A stretch of DNA of 64,000 nucleotides from Russula earlei (Eukaryota; Basidiomycota; Agaricomycetes; Russulales; Russulaceae): NCBI GenBank assembly GCA_025769875.1, contig JAGFNK010000050.1:1-64000 (forward strand), given 5' to 3'. Below the pieces are notes generated by a model, which saw only the letters and a list, made by a program, of their open reading frames with translations, had not been told where the DNA came from and ran no database searches. A program made the translations under genes and the position numbers. Shown one piece after another: positions 31,672 through 43,286 of the stretch. Position 1 is the stretch's first letter. Each line of letters starts with the position of its first letter.

Positions 31672-32165
31672 TGTCACAAGAACCTGTACTTCAGACCAGA
31701 CCAGCAACCAGGCTAGCCTACCCAGACAGGATTCATGTCTAACTCATGTTTGATGACTTGTTTTAAAAACTCATGCCTACCACAACATTCTAGCATGTTC
31801 CTTCTTGATCACCTCACCGTTCCTTTAAGGATACTATTTGATATAGCATTCCTCATGTATATAAACCTGATAGTTAACAAGAACAAGCTCCAAGCTTGTT
31901 CTCCTGTGAAATCTCACTGGTTATAGCTTCAGGACTTGTAGGCTTGCAAGACATCAAGCATTTTGCCTGAGACTTCATTTACTCATAAGTCTTCTCAATG
32001 TGAAGACTTATTCATATCTCTCCCTCTCCACAGAATACAACTACAAAGGTAGTCGCATCTCCAAGAACCCCAATCCTCATGAGAACTTTGAGTTCTCACT
32101 CAACTCAGTGCGCATGTCTCATGCATGAATGGATTTGTCAGCAACACCACCCCCAGTTGGTGACA
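31672..32165 (+). repeat. 3' LTR of chromovirus C
   Basis: 494 bp, TGTCACAAG to GGTGACA. TATATAAAC at about 31857-31865 is followed by the AGAACAAGCT/AGCTTGTTCT stem-loop (about 31880-31903), the same layout as in A and B. Confidence 0.9.
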
Positions 32166-32345
32166 CTTACTGTTTCACATCTTATCTATCAATACTTGTG
32201 ATGCATTGTAGTCACTGTCTGATAGGTATTACTCAATTATAAGTTTTGTCTTACACATAACTAAATCACTGTCTGATAGATCTGTTGCAATCTTGTCAAT
32301 TGCTGCTATCAAATCTAACACACTACTGCACCTATTTTCTACACA
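32166..32345 (+). repeat. Partial LTR of family 3
   Basis: Matches the right-hand part of the solo LTR at 39374-39853, including the repeated CTGTCTGATAG words and the end CTACACA (CTTCAACA in the other copy). The left part is missing where chromovirus C begins. Confidence 0.65.
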
Positions 32346-32500
32346 AACTGGACACTTGTGGCATCAAAGCACAGTAGGTCAGATATGACCACAAAAGCAC
32401 ACATGGACACTGCATTTATTGGGCCAACAAGCACAAAGTGTCTGTGGAGAGAAACATAAAGTTCATACCCATGTCCATCACTTTTCACCAGCCCATTGCA

Positions 32501-33426
32501 TGTCAAAACTCACTATTTAACAATCCAGTACAAGAGTGAGGGAGAAGCTCAGAGATGAGTCAACTGAGTTTGAGAATGAAGTTGGCAAAGAGTATAGTCC
32601 ACACAAGTAGCAAATACCAGAAAGGTCCTGGTATTGGCTGTGAGAGATGGTCATGGAAAGAGAGGGCCAGGATGTTACTAGATAGGGTGGTCACAAAGGA
32701 GTACCCTCAGTAATAGAGTGCCACAAATCAAATGGACAGTCTGAAGACTGTCTGCTATTTTATTGAGCGCTTATATACTACAAGAGAACTGCTAAATAGA
32801 GAACAAGATATAACCTTGTTATCAAGCACAAAGAGAGATGAGTAAGACATTGGGGAACACTTAGTGAGCATGCTCAGTCATGCTCAGTATGCTGCTGCAT
32901 AAGGAGGCCCTAGATGATGAGTAAGGGCCTCTACTGTCCACATGTTCACTGCCTAGTGCACATGCAAAGTATCTGATTCATTTCCTGTTAGTTTAGGGCC
33001 AGTCTGTTGGAGACTTGGAGTATTTGATGGTGAGGAGGTGTTTCTTATAAGGCCCGGTATAAGGTTCTATTAGGGTCCCTAGAGTGGCCTTATAGTTTGT
33101 TCTAAGATTATTAGAGTAAGTCTAATAACACATTCTAAGGCCTCTAGTATCTTCATCAGTGTCCAATATAAGGACTCCAGGGTCATCTTTAAGGATTCTT
33201 AGAGAGTCCTTAGTGTTGTCTTTTACTGCTAGATAGGTTGCCACCAAGTAGGGCTTGCCATATGTCAATTGTGCCTAGAATCAATCATGCCACAATGTGT
33301 GCATGATATTGTGGACACCTCTAGTCACCCCTTTTGGCCATGTGAACAGGGTGGCACCATAGAGCTTAGGTTTCCTCTCATAGGGAGGGTCCTTCAAGGG
33401 CCCTCTCCAGGAAATGGTTCATGACA
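32501..33426 (-). mobile_element. Solo LTR (family 2) in copia D
   Basis: 926 bp, TGTCAAAACTC to GGTTCATGACA, with TTGCA duplicated on both sides (32496-32500, 33427-33431). Copia E is uninterrupted at the equivalent point, confirming an insertion. It contains the hairpin GACAGTCTGAAGACTGTC (about 32732-32749) next to GCTTATATAC, read TATA-first on the minus strand. Confidence 0.9.
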
Positions 33427-35424
33427 TTGCACCCAGCCCCTCTGGCATCACACTACCTCAAATTGGCATCCAACCCCAACCAGTCACTCCACCTGCAGGC
33501 AAACCAACAAATCCAAGCCTCATGGTGTGCACCTCAGAAGGCACACCAACATGGGTTAAAGAGGCAGAAACTGAAGGGGAGGCTAAGATGATGATGCTGG
33601 GTGGACTCACCCCTACTCCACAGGCTACAATGCCACCACTGGAGCAATTGGAACCACATGACCTGTGGGAGGACATACCTGATCAGTCAGTATTGGTCAT
33701 ACCAAAGAGGAAACTGCCCCCAATGCCAAGGACACCAAGGGAGGCAAAATTGCCAGTCCAGCCTGTATGAAGATCAGAATGCATTCTGAAGCCATCAGAG
33801 AAGGTAAAGCACCTCCTCATGGGAGAAGGGATGACCAGCACCAACACCAGCCAAAGAAAACTGAGAGGGGCAGCCAGACCTAGCATGGAGGAGGTGGTAT
33901 TTGAGACTGACACTAACACCAATGACTGTGCATTCCTCACAGAACTCAGCAATGCAGGCATCTCAGCCATCCATAATGTGGAAGGCAGCCCACTGATCAC
34001 TTAAGGAGGCACAAGTGTGCAAGGACTGGCCAAAATGGAAAGTGGCCATGGACACCAAGATTGCAACCCTGGAGTAAACTGGGACTTGGAGCACTGTGCT
34101 GCACCCATCCCACAACAATGTAGTAGGGTAAAAATGGGTATTCCACATCAAACACAATGAAGATAGCTCCATTGACAAGTACAAAGCATGACTCATTGCT
34201 TGTGGATTCATGCAGAAGTTTGGGGTTGACTACCCCAACACATTCTTCCTGTAGCCAAGTTTGCAAGCCTCAGGACAATTCTCACCTTGGCAGTGTGCAA
34301 CAACTGGGAGATTGACACATTCAATTTCACAGGTGCATACTTAAACAGCAAACTAAACAACAATGAAGTTATTTACCTATAGCCTCCCCCAGGATACAAG
34401 ATTGAGGGGAGATTACAGTCAAGCAACTTCACAAGTCACTCTATGGACTGAAACAGGCAGGGCAATGATGGTACAACACACTTGTATGTGCACTCACTGA
34501 CCTCAGATTCCATGTTAGCAGTGCGGATCCAGGGGTATTCCACACCCACATTTCTGATCACCCATTGATTCTCACCATCCATGTTGATGACTGCATACTT
34601 ACAGGAAGCTCAAAAGAGCTAATCACAGAATACAGAAACAAATCAAACACCAAGTATGCATTGATTGATTTAGGGCCAATCCATTGGCAACTCAGAATCA
34701 AAATCATGCATGACCAAGAGGCATGCACCATCTCACTGTCCCAAGAAGCATACATCACCACCATCTTGGAGTGCTTCAGATTCAAAGATGCAAAGAGTTA
34801 TGCCATGCCAATGACCCCTGGAATCACACACAGCTGAGGTGACTGCCCAACCAACCCAGCTGAAGTTGACTGGATGAAGAAATCACCATACCAAGAGGCA
34901 GTTGGCAGCCTCATGTATGCTGCAGTGGTGACACAACCCAACATTGCCTTTGCCATCTCCACCTTATCCCAGTTCCTAGAAAACCCAGGCATCACTCATT
35001 GGGAGGTGGTGAAGTGTGTGTTCCAGATCCAGAATGAAAACCTCAGAACTCACATATGGAGATGAACACTTTGACCTGATAGGGTACACAGATGCAGATG
35101 GCACCTCACAAGAATGCTACATCCAGATATGCCTTTCTCATTAATGGAGGCATTGTCTCCTGGAGCTCATAAAAACAAGAGCTAGTCACCCTCTCAACTG
35201 CCAAAGCCAAATATGTTGCAGCAACACACACCACAAAGAAGGCAATTTGGCTGCAAAAGCTCATCTTTGAGGTATTCCCCTCACTCATCACCCCTACCAC
35301 CCTCTACTGCAACAATCAGGCCATGCTCACACTCACCAAGACAAACAATTATCACACATGCACAAATATATTGACTTGCATTATCATTTTATTAGAGACA
35401 GTATGGCAAAATGCACAATCAGGG
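33427..35424 (+). pseudogene. pol: Copia D pol: linker, RT and RNase H
   Basis: Proline-rich linker (APSPSGITLPQIGIQPQP), then RT pieces including KDWPKWKVAMDTK (about 34020), ILTIHVDDCILTGSSKELI (34570-34625) with the catalytic VDD, and an RNase H part with VGSLMYAAVVTQPNIAFA, ELVTLSTAKAKYVAAT and AIWLQKLI. Many in-frame stops and frameshifts. RNase H continues beyond the solo LTR at 36298. Confidence 0.85.
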
Positions 35425-36292
35425 TGTCACAGTAACTAGCTGTGTCAGTTCTCAAGCCTGAAGATGAGTTTGATAGTTGAGATGGGTTCAAAGAATGGGC
35501 TGGTTCCCATTGTAAAGAGTAAAGATCCCTGCAGTAGTTGAAGTGTTTTATGCTAAACAGGTTATGGCCAATAGACCATTTCTAGTACAACTTGGTCCAT
35601 TGAGAAGCTAGGGTGAGTTTGTAATGGGATAGACTAGGGCTGGTTCCACTAGTCTGTCTTAGACCTTGAACACACAGAGAGAAGAGGAAGGTAGGTCTTT
35701 AAGAAGGAGAGCTCTTCTTAGTAGAGTGAAGAGAGACTCTTAGGGGAGGAAGGGATAGGTAGGGTAGATGGTAGATGGTGTGTGTGTGGGTGTGAGGAGT
35801 TGATGAAATGGAGAGGTGGATGAGGTTTGAGGATTATGAGTGAAGTGGGTTGCAGGCAAATTGGACAAGAGTAGGTTGGATTCTACAAGAGACCAAGCAT
35901 AGGGCTTTGGTCACAAAGTACTGGGCTTATATATACAGGAGAAGCACAGCAATAGCTGCACTTTGACTGTGCTACTAGTATAGTAGGAGTCATAATAAGT
36001 AGGAGTCATAGAAATGAGGCCACAAATGAGTCATAACCAAGTAACTGTGCTGCACAGTAAGTGCACAGCATTGCACAGTCAAAACTATGAAGTGAATATA
36101 AATGGAAAGAGAACCAAACAAAGGGAAAGTAACAGCAATCCAGTGTTACCTGGATGTGCATGGATCACATGATAACAGAGAAGGGATCACAAGACATAAG
36201 AGATCATGGGACCAGTAAGTAAAGGGACATACAAAAGCAAGCAGTCCATAGCTAAAAGTAAGAAGTAAACATAAAAGGAAAATGTTGTAACA
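35425..36292 (-). mobile_element. Solo LTR (family 4) in copia D RNase H
   Basis: 868 bp, TGTCACAGTAAC to TTGTAACA, flanked by CAGGG (35420-35424 and 36293-36297). Removing it rejoins copia D with the layout seen in E. The stem-loop GACCAAGC/GCTTTGGTC (35891-35912) lies next to TTATATATAC, again TATA-first on the minus strand. Confidence 0.9.
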
Positions 36293-36778
36293 CAGGGTCT
36301 CATATTGCCCCACAGAAGACATGGTGGTGGATATGATGACCAAACCACTTCCTAAGTTAAAGATGGGTTTTCTCATCTCTTCCCTTGGGCTTCATGCTTG
36401 AGGGGGAGTGGTGGTTTCAGGCTGCCAGGGGCATGTGCAGAGGAGCATGAAAGCACAACATCGTGCATCCCTAGGATCATTGTTGATCCCTCAAAATTTT
36501 TCACTCCCCTCAGGGGAGAATACATTGCTTTTGCCCCCTTTTTCTGTTTTGTTTGATTCAGATCAAAATCAGAATGTCCAAAAACCACAAAACAAGTTTT
36601 CATTCCATATCATTTCCAGCTCTCCTGTATCCAAAAAAATGCAAATGCATGACACAATTGCACACATGCACCAAAACTGGAGCAAGCACATCAGCCAGAC
36701 AGATGGGCAGTGCATCATTTCCATTGAAGTCTGAGGCTCCCCTAGTATACAATTCCATTCTTATTCTTACTTCTGTTC

Positions 36779-37418
36779 TGGTGAAGATATGATACCCAGG
36801 CAGTGGGAACGCACAAGTGGGCAAGGCGGGCCAGTGGGCCATTGGTGTGGCGCAGAGTCAGGGATGTGTGTAAATGATGTGGAGTGGTGGTAGAGCATGA
36901 GAGGGGGGACTTGTTTAAAGTGCACGTGAGGGGTTTTCAAGAACAAGGAACACAACAATTGTTTCATTTGCAGGCAATAAGAAGCTATTTTATATGTTTT
37001 ACAAGTATGTTACTTAAGGAATGAAATAGGGGAGTGTTTTTAGGAGTTTTTGGAGTCGAGAACAGAAGTAAAACAGAAATGAAAATGTATAGTGAAAAGA
37101 CTTCAGACTTCGACGGAAATAACACATTGCCTCTCTATGTGGCTGATGCACTTGTTCTGGTTTTGGTGCATGCATGCGATTGAGTCGCATGTTGGCATTT
37201 TTTTTGGATATGGAGTCATGGAGACAGTGTGGAATGTTCTTGCTTTTGGACATTTTCAATTTTGAAGTGGGTTGTACAAGGCCTGAGAAGGATAACAGCA
37301 GAATGTATTTTCCCCTGAGGGGAGTGGAAAAAATTAGGGGATCAAAATGATCCCAGGGATGTGCCATGTTGCACTTTCACACTCCTCCGCACATGCCCCT
37401 GGCAGCCCAAAACCGCCA
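36779..37418 (-). repeat. 3' LTR of copia E
   Basis: 640 bp partner of 42273-42911. The differences I could see are nearly all transitions, for example GAACGCACAAG versus GAATGCGCGAG near the outer end. Confidence 0.93.
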
Positions 37419-37425
37419 CTCCCCC

Positions 37426-40400
37426 TCAAGCATGAAGCCCAAGGGAGGAGATATGAAAACCCATCTTCCACTTAGGAAGTGGTTTGGTCATCATGTCCAC
37501 CACCATGTCTTCTGTGGGGCAATATGACACCTTGAGTGTGCCTTTGGCAATAGTGTCTCTAATAAAATGGTAACACGAGTCAATATGTTTGCACGCGTGA
37601 TAATTGTCTGTCATGGCAAGCGTGAGCGCCACCTGGTTGTCACAATAAAGTGTGGTAGGGGCGATGAGCAAAGGGAATAGCTCAAAGATGAGCTTCTGGA
37701 GCCACATTGCCTCCTTTGTGGTGTGCATTGCTGTGACGTATTTGGCCTCGGCAGTTGATAGTGTGACCAGCTCTTGTTTTCAGGAGCTCCAAGAGACAGC
37801 ACCTCCATTGATAAGGAAAGCATATCCAGATATGGCATGCCTGTGTTCTTGCGAGGTGCCATCTGCGTCTGTGTAGCCTATCAGGTCAAAGCATTCGCCT
37901 CCGTACGTGAGCTCTAAGGTTTTTGTTCCAGACAGATACTGGAACACGTGCTTCACCACCTCCCAATGAGCAATGCCTGGATTTTTGAGGAATTGGGATA
38001 GAGTGGAGATGGCAAAAGCGATGTCAGGTTGCGTTGCTACTGCAGTGTACATGAGGCTGCCGATCACCGCTCAGTATGGTGTTCTCTTCATCCAATCAAC
38101 TTTGGCTGGGTCAGTTGGGCAGTCACTTCAGCTGTGCGTGATGCCGGGGGTCATCAGTGTGGTGTAGCTCTTTGCATCTTTGAGTCTGAAGCACTCCAGG
38201 ATGGTGGTGATGTAAGACTCTTGTGAGAGTGCAATGGTGCATGCCTCCCAGTTGCACATGACTTTGATTCTGAGTAGCCAATGGATTGGCCCTAAATCAG
38301 TCAGCGTGTACTTCTGATTTAGCTTGTTCTTGTAATCTCTGATTAGCTCTTTTGAGCTTCCTGTGAGTATGCAATTGTCAACATGGATGGTGAGAATCAG
38401 GAGGTGGTTGTCAATGTGGGCATGGAACACTCCCAGATATGCCCCACTGACGTGGAATCTGAGGTCAGTGAGAGTGTGCACAAGTGTGTTGTACCATCAT
38501 CGCCCTGCCTGTTTCAGTCCATAGAGCAACTTGTGAAATCACTTGACTGTGTTTTCCCCCTCAAGTTCATATCCTTGGGGAGGTTGTAGGTAGATGACTT
38601 TGTTGTCGCCTAGTTCGCCGTTTAGGTATGCTCCTGTGAAATCGAAAGTTTCTATGTCCCAGTCGCTGCACACTGCCAAGGCGAGGATTGTCCTAAGGCT
38701 TGTGAACTTGGCTATGGGGGAGAATGTGTTGAGGTTGTCGACTTCAAATCTCTGCGTGAATCCATGAGCAACAAGTTGCACTTTGTACTTGTCGATGGTG
38801 CTGTCTTCATTGCATTTGATGCAGAAGACCCATTTTGAGCCCACTATGTTCTTGTGGGACAGGTGCAGTATGGTGCTCCAAGTCCCAGTTTGCTCCAGGG
38901 TCATGATCTCAGTGTCCATGGCCACTTTCCATTCCGGCCAGTCCTTGCATGCTTGCGCCTCCTTGAGTGATTGTGGATCACCTTCCATGTCTTCCATAGG
39001 ATGAATGAGAGCATCACTGGATGCTGCTGCGTAAAGTACATAATCGTCAGTGTTAGTGTCAGTACTGAATACCGCCTCCTCCATGCTGGGTCCACCTGCT
39101 CCTCTCAGTTTTCTGTGGCTGGTGTCAGCGCCAGTTGTCCCTTCTCCAATGAGGAGGCATTTTACCTTGTTGGATGGTTTCGGAATGCATTCCAACCTCC
39201 ATATGGGCTGGACTGGCAATTTTGCCTTCCTCGGTGTCCTTGGAACTGGGACCAATTTCTTCTTCAGTGTGACCAATACTGACTGGTCAGGTACATCTTC
39301 CCACAGGTCTTCAGTTTCTGACTGCTCCTGTGGCAGCGTTGTAGCCTGCGGGGCCGGGGCAAGTCCACCTGGCTGTTGAGATCTGCACTGCCCAGAGTCT
39401 CAGGTGTGTTGTGATATGATCACAACTCGGATGTGTTGACACGTCGGATCACCCAGACCAGGCATCACCGGCTCAGCTCATACGCTGCAGCACGTGTTAG
39501 TTACACTGATAGAGTGATTTAGGACAATTGGTAGCTACTTACAACTGATCCTCGGACTTACTTAGTGATCCATGATGGTAGTTGACTGTACTGCATCCAG
39601 TGGTGGTCTCAGGTACTTAAGAACGCCACAAAGTACATAGATCACTTCAGTTTTGTGTCAACCAAACTGAAGTGAGTATTTACACTATGATATCTTATCT
39701 CACAGTACTGACGACGTGTTGTAGCTATTGTCTGATAGGTACATTATTTATATCAGTTTTGTGTCAACCAAACTGAACTATTGTCTGATAGATCTGCCTG
39801 TGATCTTATCATCTGCTGCTATCTAATCACACACACTGCATCTATCTTCAACACTGGCATTGTTGTCTCGCCCTCTCCTTCAGTTTCCAGTTCTTCAGCT
39901 CGTGTTGGTGTGCCTTCTGAGGTGCGCACTGTGAGGCTTGGACTTGCTGGTGCACCTGCAGGTGGGGTGACCAGTTGAGGTTGGATGCCAATTTGAGGTG
40001 GTGTGATGCCAGAGGGGCTGGGTGCAATGGGCTGGTGGAAAGTGATGGACATGGGTACAAACTTTATATTTCTTTCCACCGACACTTTGTGTTTCTCTGG
40101 CCAATAGATGCGATGAGCATGTGTGCTCTCATGATCGTGTCCTACCCATCACACTTCAATACCACGAGCATCGAGTTTTGATCCAGCATCCGAGTGAACC
40201 CAGATGCGCTTTCCCCATTCCAGCACACTGCTCAAGTCCAGTCTGTACCCATTGAGCTGTTCAAAAGGGGTGTGATGACTGAGTGCTTTTGTCGAAGTTC
40301 AGTTCTTCAGCCATACAGCGTGGTGGACTGCTTCACCCCATAGGTACTTGGGAAGTCCTGACTGGTGGAGCACAGCTCGAGTTCATTCAAGCAGGCAGCA

Positions 40401-40949
40401 GTTTAGCAATTCAGTGATGCCATTGTGCTGAGGTGTGTCATGCATCATGAGGTGGCGCTTGGTGCCTTGCTCCTGTAAAAAATCTGTGAATTTCTTTCCC
40501 ATGTATTCACCTCCCCTGTTGGAACAAAGTTGCTTGATGTGTGCATTGTGCTGCATTTGTGCCCAGTTTGCAAAAGTTTTGTAGGCTTGCAATGTTTCAT
40601 CTTTAGTTTTGAGCAACTGTAGCTTAGTGTAACGGGTGTGATCATCCGTGAAAGTTACATAGTATTTGTTCTTCACAATAGTCTGGAGCGATGAAGACCC
40701 CCATAAATTGGAGTGGATTTCATCTCCAAATGATTTAGCGAGCGGGGCTTCTTGTTCCTTTTTGATTGCTTTACGTGTTAATTTCATGTATTCGCACGAG
40801 TTGCAGAAGAACAAAGGGATGTCATCTATTAATTTCAGTCTGTCAACTGCCTTCTTCCGAATGAGCATGCGGATCGCGTCTGCTGAGATATGCCTGAGCC
40901 TTCTGTGAAGTGTGAGGATGTCCATGTGCTCAGGCTCAGCTTGTGCCAC
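37426..40949 (-). pseudogene. pol: Copia E pol: integrase, RT, RNase H
   Basis: Integrase region 40949-40383: pre-integrase HHCC-type residues (LHRRLRH, CNSCEYMK), then the core, where both Asp positions read Asn (IHSNLWG, CSNRGGEY) while the final Glu motif TPQHNGITELLN survives. RT runs 39276-38128 (KDWPEWKVAMDTEIMTLE, KWVFCIKCNEDSTIDKYK, SDWDIETFDFTGAYLNGEL, LILTIHVDNCILTGSSKEL, with VDN in place of VDD). RNase H (38067-37426) includes GSLMYTAVATQPDIAFA, LIGYTDADGTSQE and ADMMTKPLPKWK. A solo LTR splits the linker. Few stops remain for its age, but integrase and RT both lack key acidic residues. Confidence 0.9.
39374..39853. mobile_element. Solo LTR (family 3) in copia E
   Basis: 480 bp, TGTTGAGATC to TCTTCAACA, flanked by CTGGC on both sides (39369-39373, 39854-39858). 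Copia D lacks it at this point. Contains a stem-loop with arms CACTTCAGTTT/AAACTGAAGTG (about 39643-39673) and a duplicated CTGTCTGATAG word. Confidence 0.9.
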
Positions 40950-40969
40950 ATTTGCGTGCTTGACTTTGT

Positions 40970-42189
40970 ATAGCCCATTTTGGCTTGCAGGGATTTTGCT
41001 GATAACTTTTCCTTTTTGATTTTCAATTTGGCACGCATTTCCTGTAAAGGAAATTTGTATCCGGCATTAGCGATCCGGCTAACTGATATGACAGTGAATC
41101 CGATTTGGGGTGCATGAAGCATGTTTTGTAATAGTATCAGCATGTGAGTTTTTCTGTTCGGTACCTGAATTAGAAGGTCGCCAATTCCTATTGCATAAAA
41201 GGGGCATTTGTTGGGTGCAATGATCGCCCAGGGCTGAATTGTCTGATATGTCATGAAATTGTCTCAGAACAGAGTAATATGCTGTGAGGCCCCAGAGTCA
41301 TACAGCTCAGCCTCCGGTATTGGGACATTTTGAGTTGTGTTTGCCATTATTTCTTCAATATTGGCACCTGCTCCAGTTCCCAAGTCAATAATAGCCCAGG
41401 ACTCTATGTCCTGACTTTCTTCTACTGCTGCAGCTGAGTTATCTTGAGCATGTGAATGTTTCTTTGGCCCTTGGCCTTCTTCTCCACCTCCTTTGTCCCA
41501 GCAGTCTGCTTTTGTATGCCCATTTTTATGGCAGTTATAGCATTCAATGTCGCATTTTGACTTCTTTTTGGTGACAGCACTAAATGCTTCATCTGGTGTA
41601 TTGGGGAGACCAATGGATTTGCATATAACATGTTTCTGGAATTCATCGGACACATATTTGATAACCGTTTGAGTTGTGAGATGAGATAATCATAAGATGG
41701 GGGAAGCGAGGAGATAAGGATTGTCATGTATTCATCATCTCTGATCATTTTGCCCATAGATGCAATCTTCTCGCACATATCTTGCATCTTATCAAAGTGC
41801 GTGTGGATGTCATCATCTTCATCACATTTGGTGGTTTGGAGCTTCCACATGGCATCCAGTTGGAGTGATTGAGATCAGTTTTCATACAGTGCCTTTAGGG
41901 CATCCCAAACCCCCTTTGCATCAGTCACGTGCTTGATTTGGCCAAATGCTATGTCTGATATTGACAAAGCAATGATCTGTTTGGTTGTGGCATCATCATT
42001 GGCCCACCATGTTGCCAGTGATACTCCATTTATGTCTCCTGCATTGATATATCTTGGAGTAACCAATACCTTGGTTAGATGTTCTTCCATGTCCTTCACT
42101 TGGAGAGTCCACACCATACAGTCCTGGTATGATACCCAATTTGATCCGTCACCGGCTAATTTGACCACTGGAAGTCTGTTATCTTCCAT
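40970..42189 (-). pseudogene. gag: Copia E gag and protease
   Basis: Starts at ATG 42189 (MEDNRLPVVKLAGDGSNW), a typical copia Gag opening. DUF4219/UBN2-like helices follow (WDALKALYEN, MWKLQTTKCDEDDDI). The knuckle CYNCHKNGHTKADC is at about 41555-41510. The protease has ELYDSGASQHIT (about 41297). A TGA lies between 41850 and 41875, a frameshift near 41655, a TGA at 41264, and another frameshift near 41030. Gag and Pol were presumably one polyprotein as in other copia elements. Confidence 0.87.
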
Positions 42190-42272
42190 CTTGTCTTATC
42201 AGACTTTTCTCTCATGAGGCATGAGTTAATTTAACTTTGATATCTCAATAGGCAACTCCAGGGCCCATAACC

Positions 42273-42911
42273 TGGTGAAGATATGATACCCAGGCAGTGG
42301 GAATGCGCGAGTGGGCAAGGCAGGCTGGTGGGCCGTTGGTGTGGCGCAGAGTCAGGGATGCATGTAAATGACGCAAAGTGGTGGTAGAGCACGAGAGGGG
42401 GGACTTGTTTGAAGTGCACACAAGGGGTTTTCAAGAACAAGGAACACGACAATTGTTTCATTTGCAGGCAATAAGAAGCTATTTTATATGTTTTACAAGT
42501 ATGTTACTTAAGGAATAAAATAGGGGAGTGTTTTCAGGAGTTTTTGGAGTTGAGAACAGAAGTAAAACAGAAATGAAAACATATAGTGAAAAGACTTCAG
42601 ACTTCAATGGAAATAACACATTGCCTCTCTATGTGGCTGATGCACTTGTTCCGGTTTTGGTGTGTGCGTGCAATTGAGTCACGTGTTTGCGTTTTTTTTG
42701 GATATGGAGTCAGAGACAGTGTAGAATGTTCTTGCTTTTTGGACATTTTTGATTTTGAAGTGGGTCATACAAGGCCTGAGAAGGATAACAGCAGAATGTA
42801 TTTTCCCCTGAGGGGAGTGGAAAAAATTAGGGGATCAAAATGATCCCAGGGACACACCATGTTGCACTTTCACGCTCCTCCACATGCACCCCTGGCAGCC
42901 CGAAACCACCA
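42273..42911 (-). repeat. 5' LTR of copia E
   Basis: 639 bp. The gag start (42189) is 84 bases inside it. A GGGGATCAAAATGATCCC palindrome is at about 42831-42848. Confidence 0.93.
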
Positions 42912-43192
42912 TGTTCCTAACTCCAAAGCTCCCAGAAACACTCTCCTATTTTATCTCTTAAGTAACATACTTTGTAAAACATATAAAAGTAGCTTGTTTT
43001 TGCCTCAAAATGCATCAGTGTGTTCTTTGTTCTCAAAATCCCCATCACATGCATTCAAAACTTTCCCCTCTTGTCCTCTGCCACTGCTCCACATCATTCA
43101 CATGCATCTCTGTCCCTGCCCCATGTCAATGGCCCATGGGCCCACCTTCCTGACATATGTGTTCCCATTGCCTGGGCATCTTATCTTCCCCA

Positions 43193-43286
43193 CACAGACA
43201 GGGTGGGACCTTAAGGACCAGGTTTTCTTCTGCATGGAAGGGTTCTTCAAGGACTCTCTCTGGAAACTGTTTGTGACATCTAGATA
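43193..43286. repeat. Terminal fragment of a family 2 LTR
   Basis: The bases after the copia D LTR (ACAGGGTGG to GTTTGTGACA) match the last ~95 bp of the solo LTR at 32501-33426. This suggests copia D originally inserted into a family 2 LTR whose other half is no longer seen. Confidence 0.55.

Larger units (their letters stand above)
29005..32165 (+). mobile_element. Chromovirus C: 3' half, head-to-head with B
   Basis: Plus-strand copy starting in the RNase H-integrase linker (KGVEEQKTTQLPPEIF) and running through integrase, chromodomain, the extra 3' ORF, a polypurine tract and a 494 bp 3' LTR. No gag, protease, RT or 5' LTR. The joint with B at 29004/29005 is clean, with at most one or two bases of shared sequence. 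Confidence 0.88.
36779..42911 (-). mobile_element. Copia element E, full length
   Basis: 6133 bp Ty1/copia element on the minus strand with LTRs of 640 and 639 bp (36779-37418, 42273-42911), TGGTG/CACCA ends, and a perfect TGTTC duplication (36774-36778, 42912-42916). It sits in the 3' LTR of copia D, a related element. Order on the minus strand: gag, protease, integrase, RT, RNase H, the canonical copia order. It holds a solo LTR at 39374-39853. Polypurine tract GAGGGGGAG lies next to the 3' LTR (about 37419-37428). Confidence 0.95.
32346..43192 (+). mobile_element. Copia element D, 5'-truncated, with nested insertions
   Basis: A plus-strand Ty1/copia relic, much of it alignable by eye to element E. 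It begins in the integrase-RT linker at about 32346 and ends in its 3' LTR, which starts at 36409 (TGGTGGTTTCAGG) and finishes at 43192 (CTTCCCCA). It contains a solo LTR at 32501-33426, a second at 35425-36292, and the whole of copia E (36779-42911) inside its 3' LTR. Its own gag, protease and integrase are missing. Confidence 0.85.
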
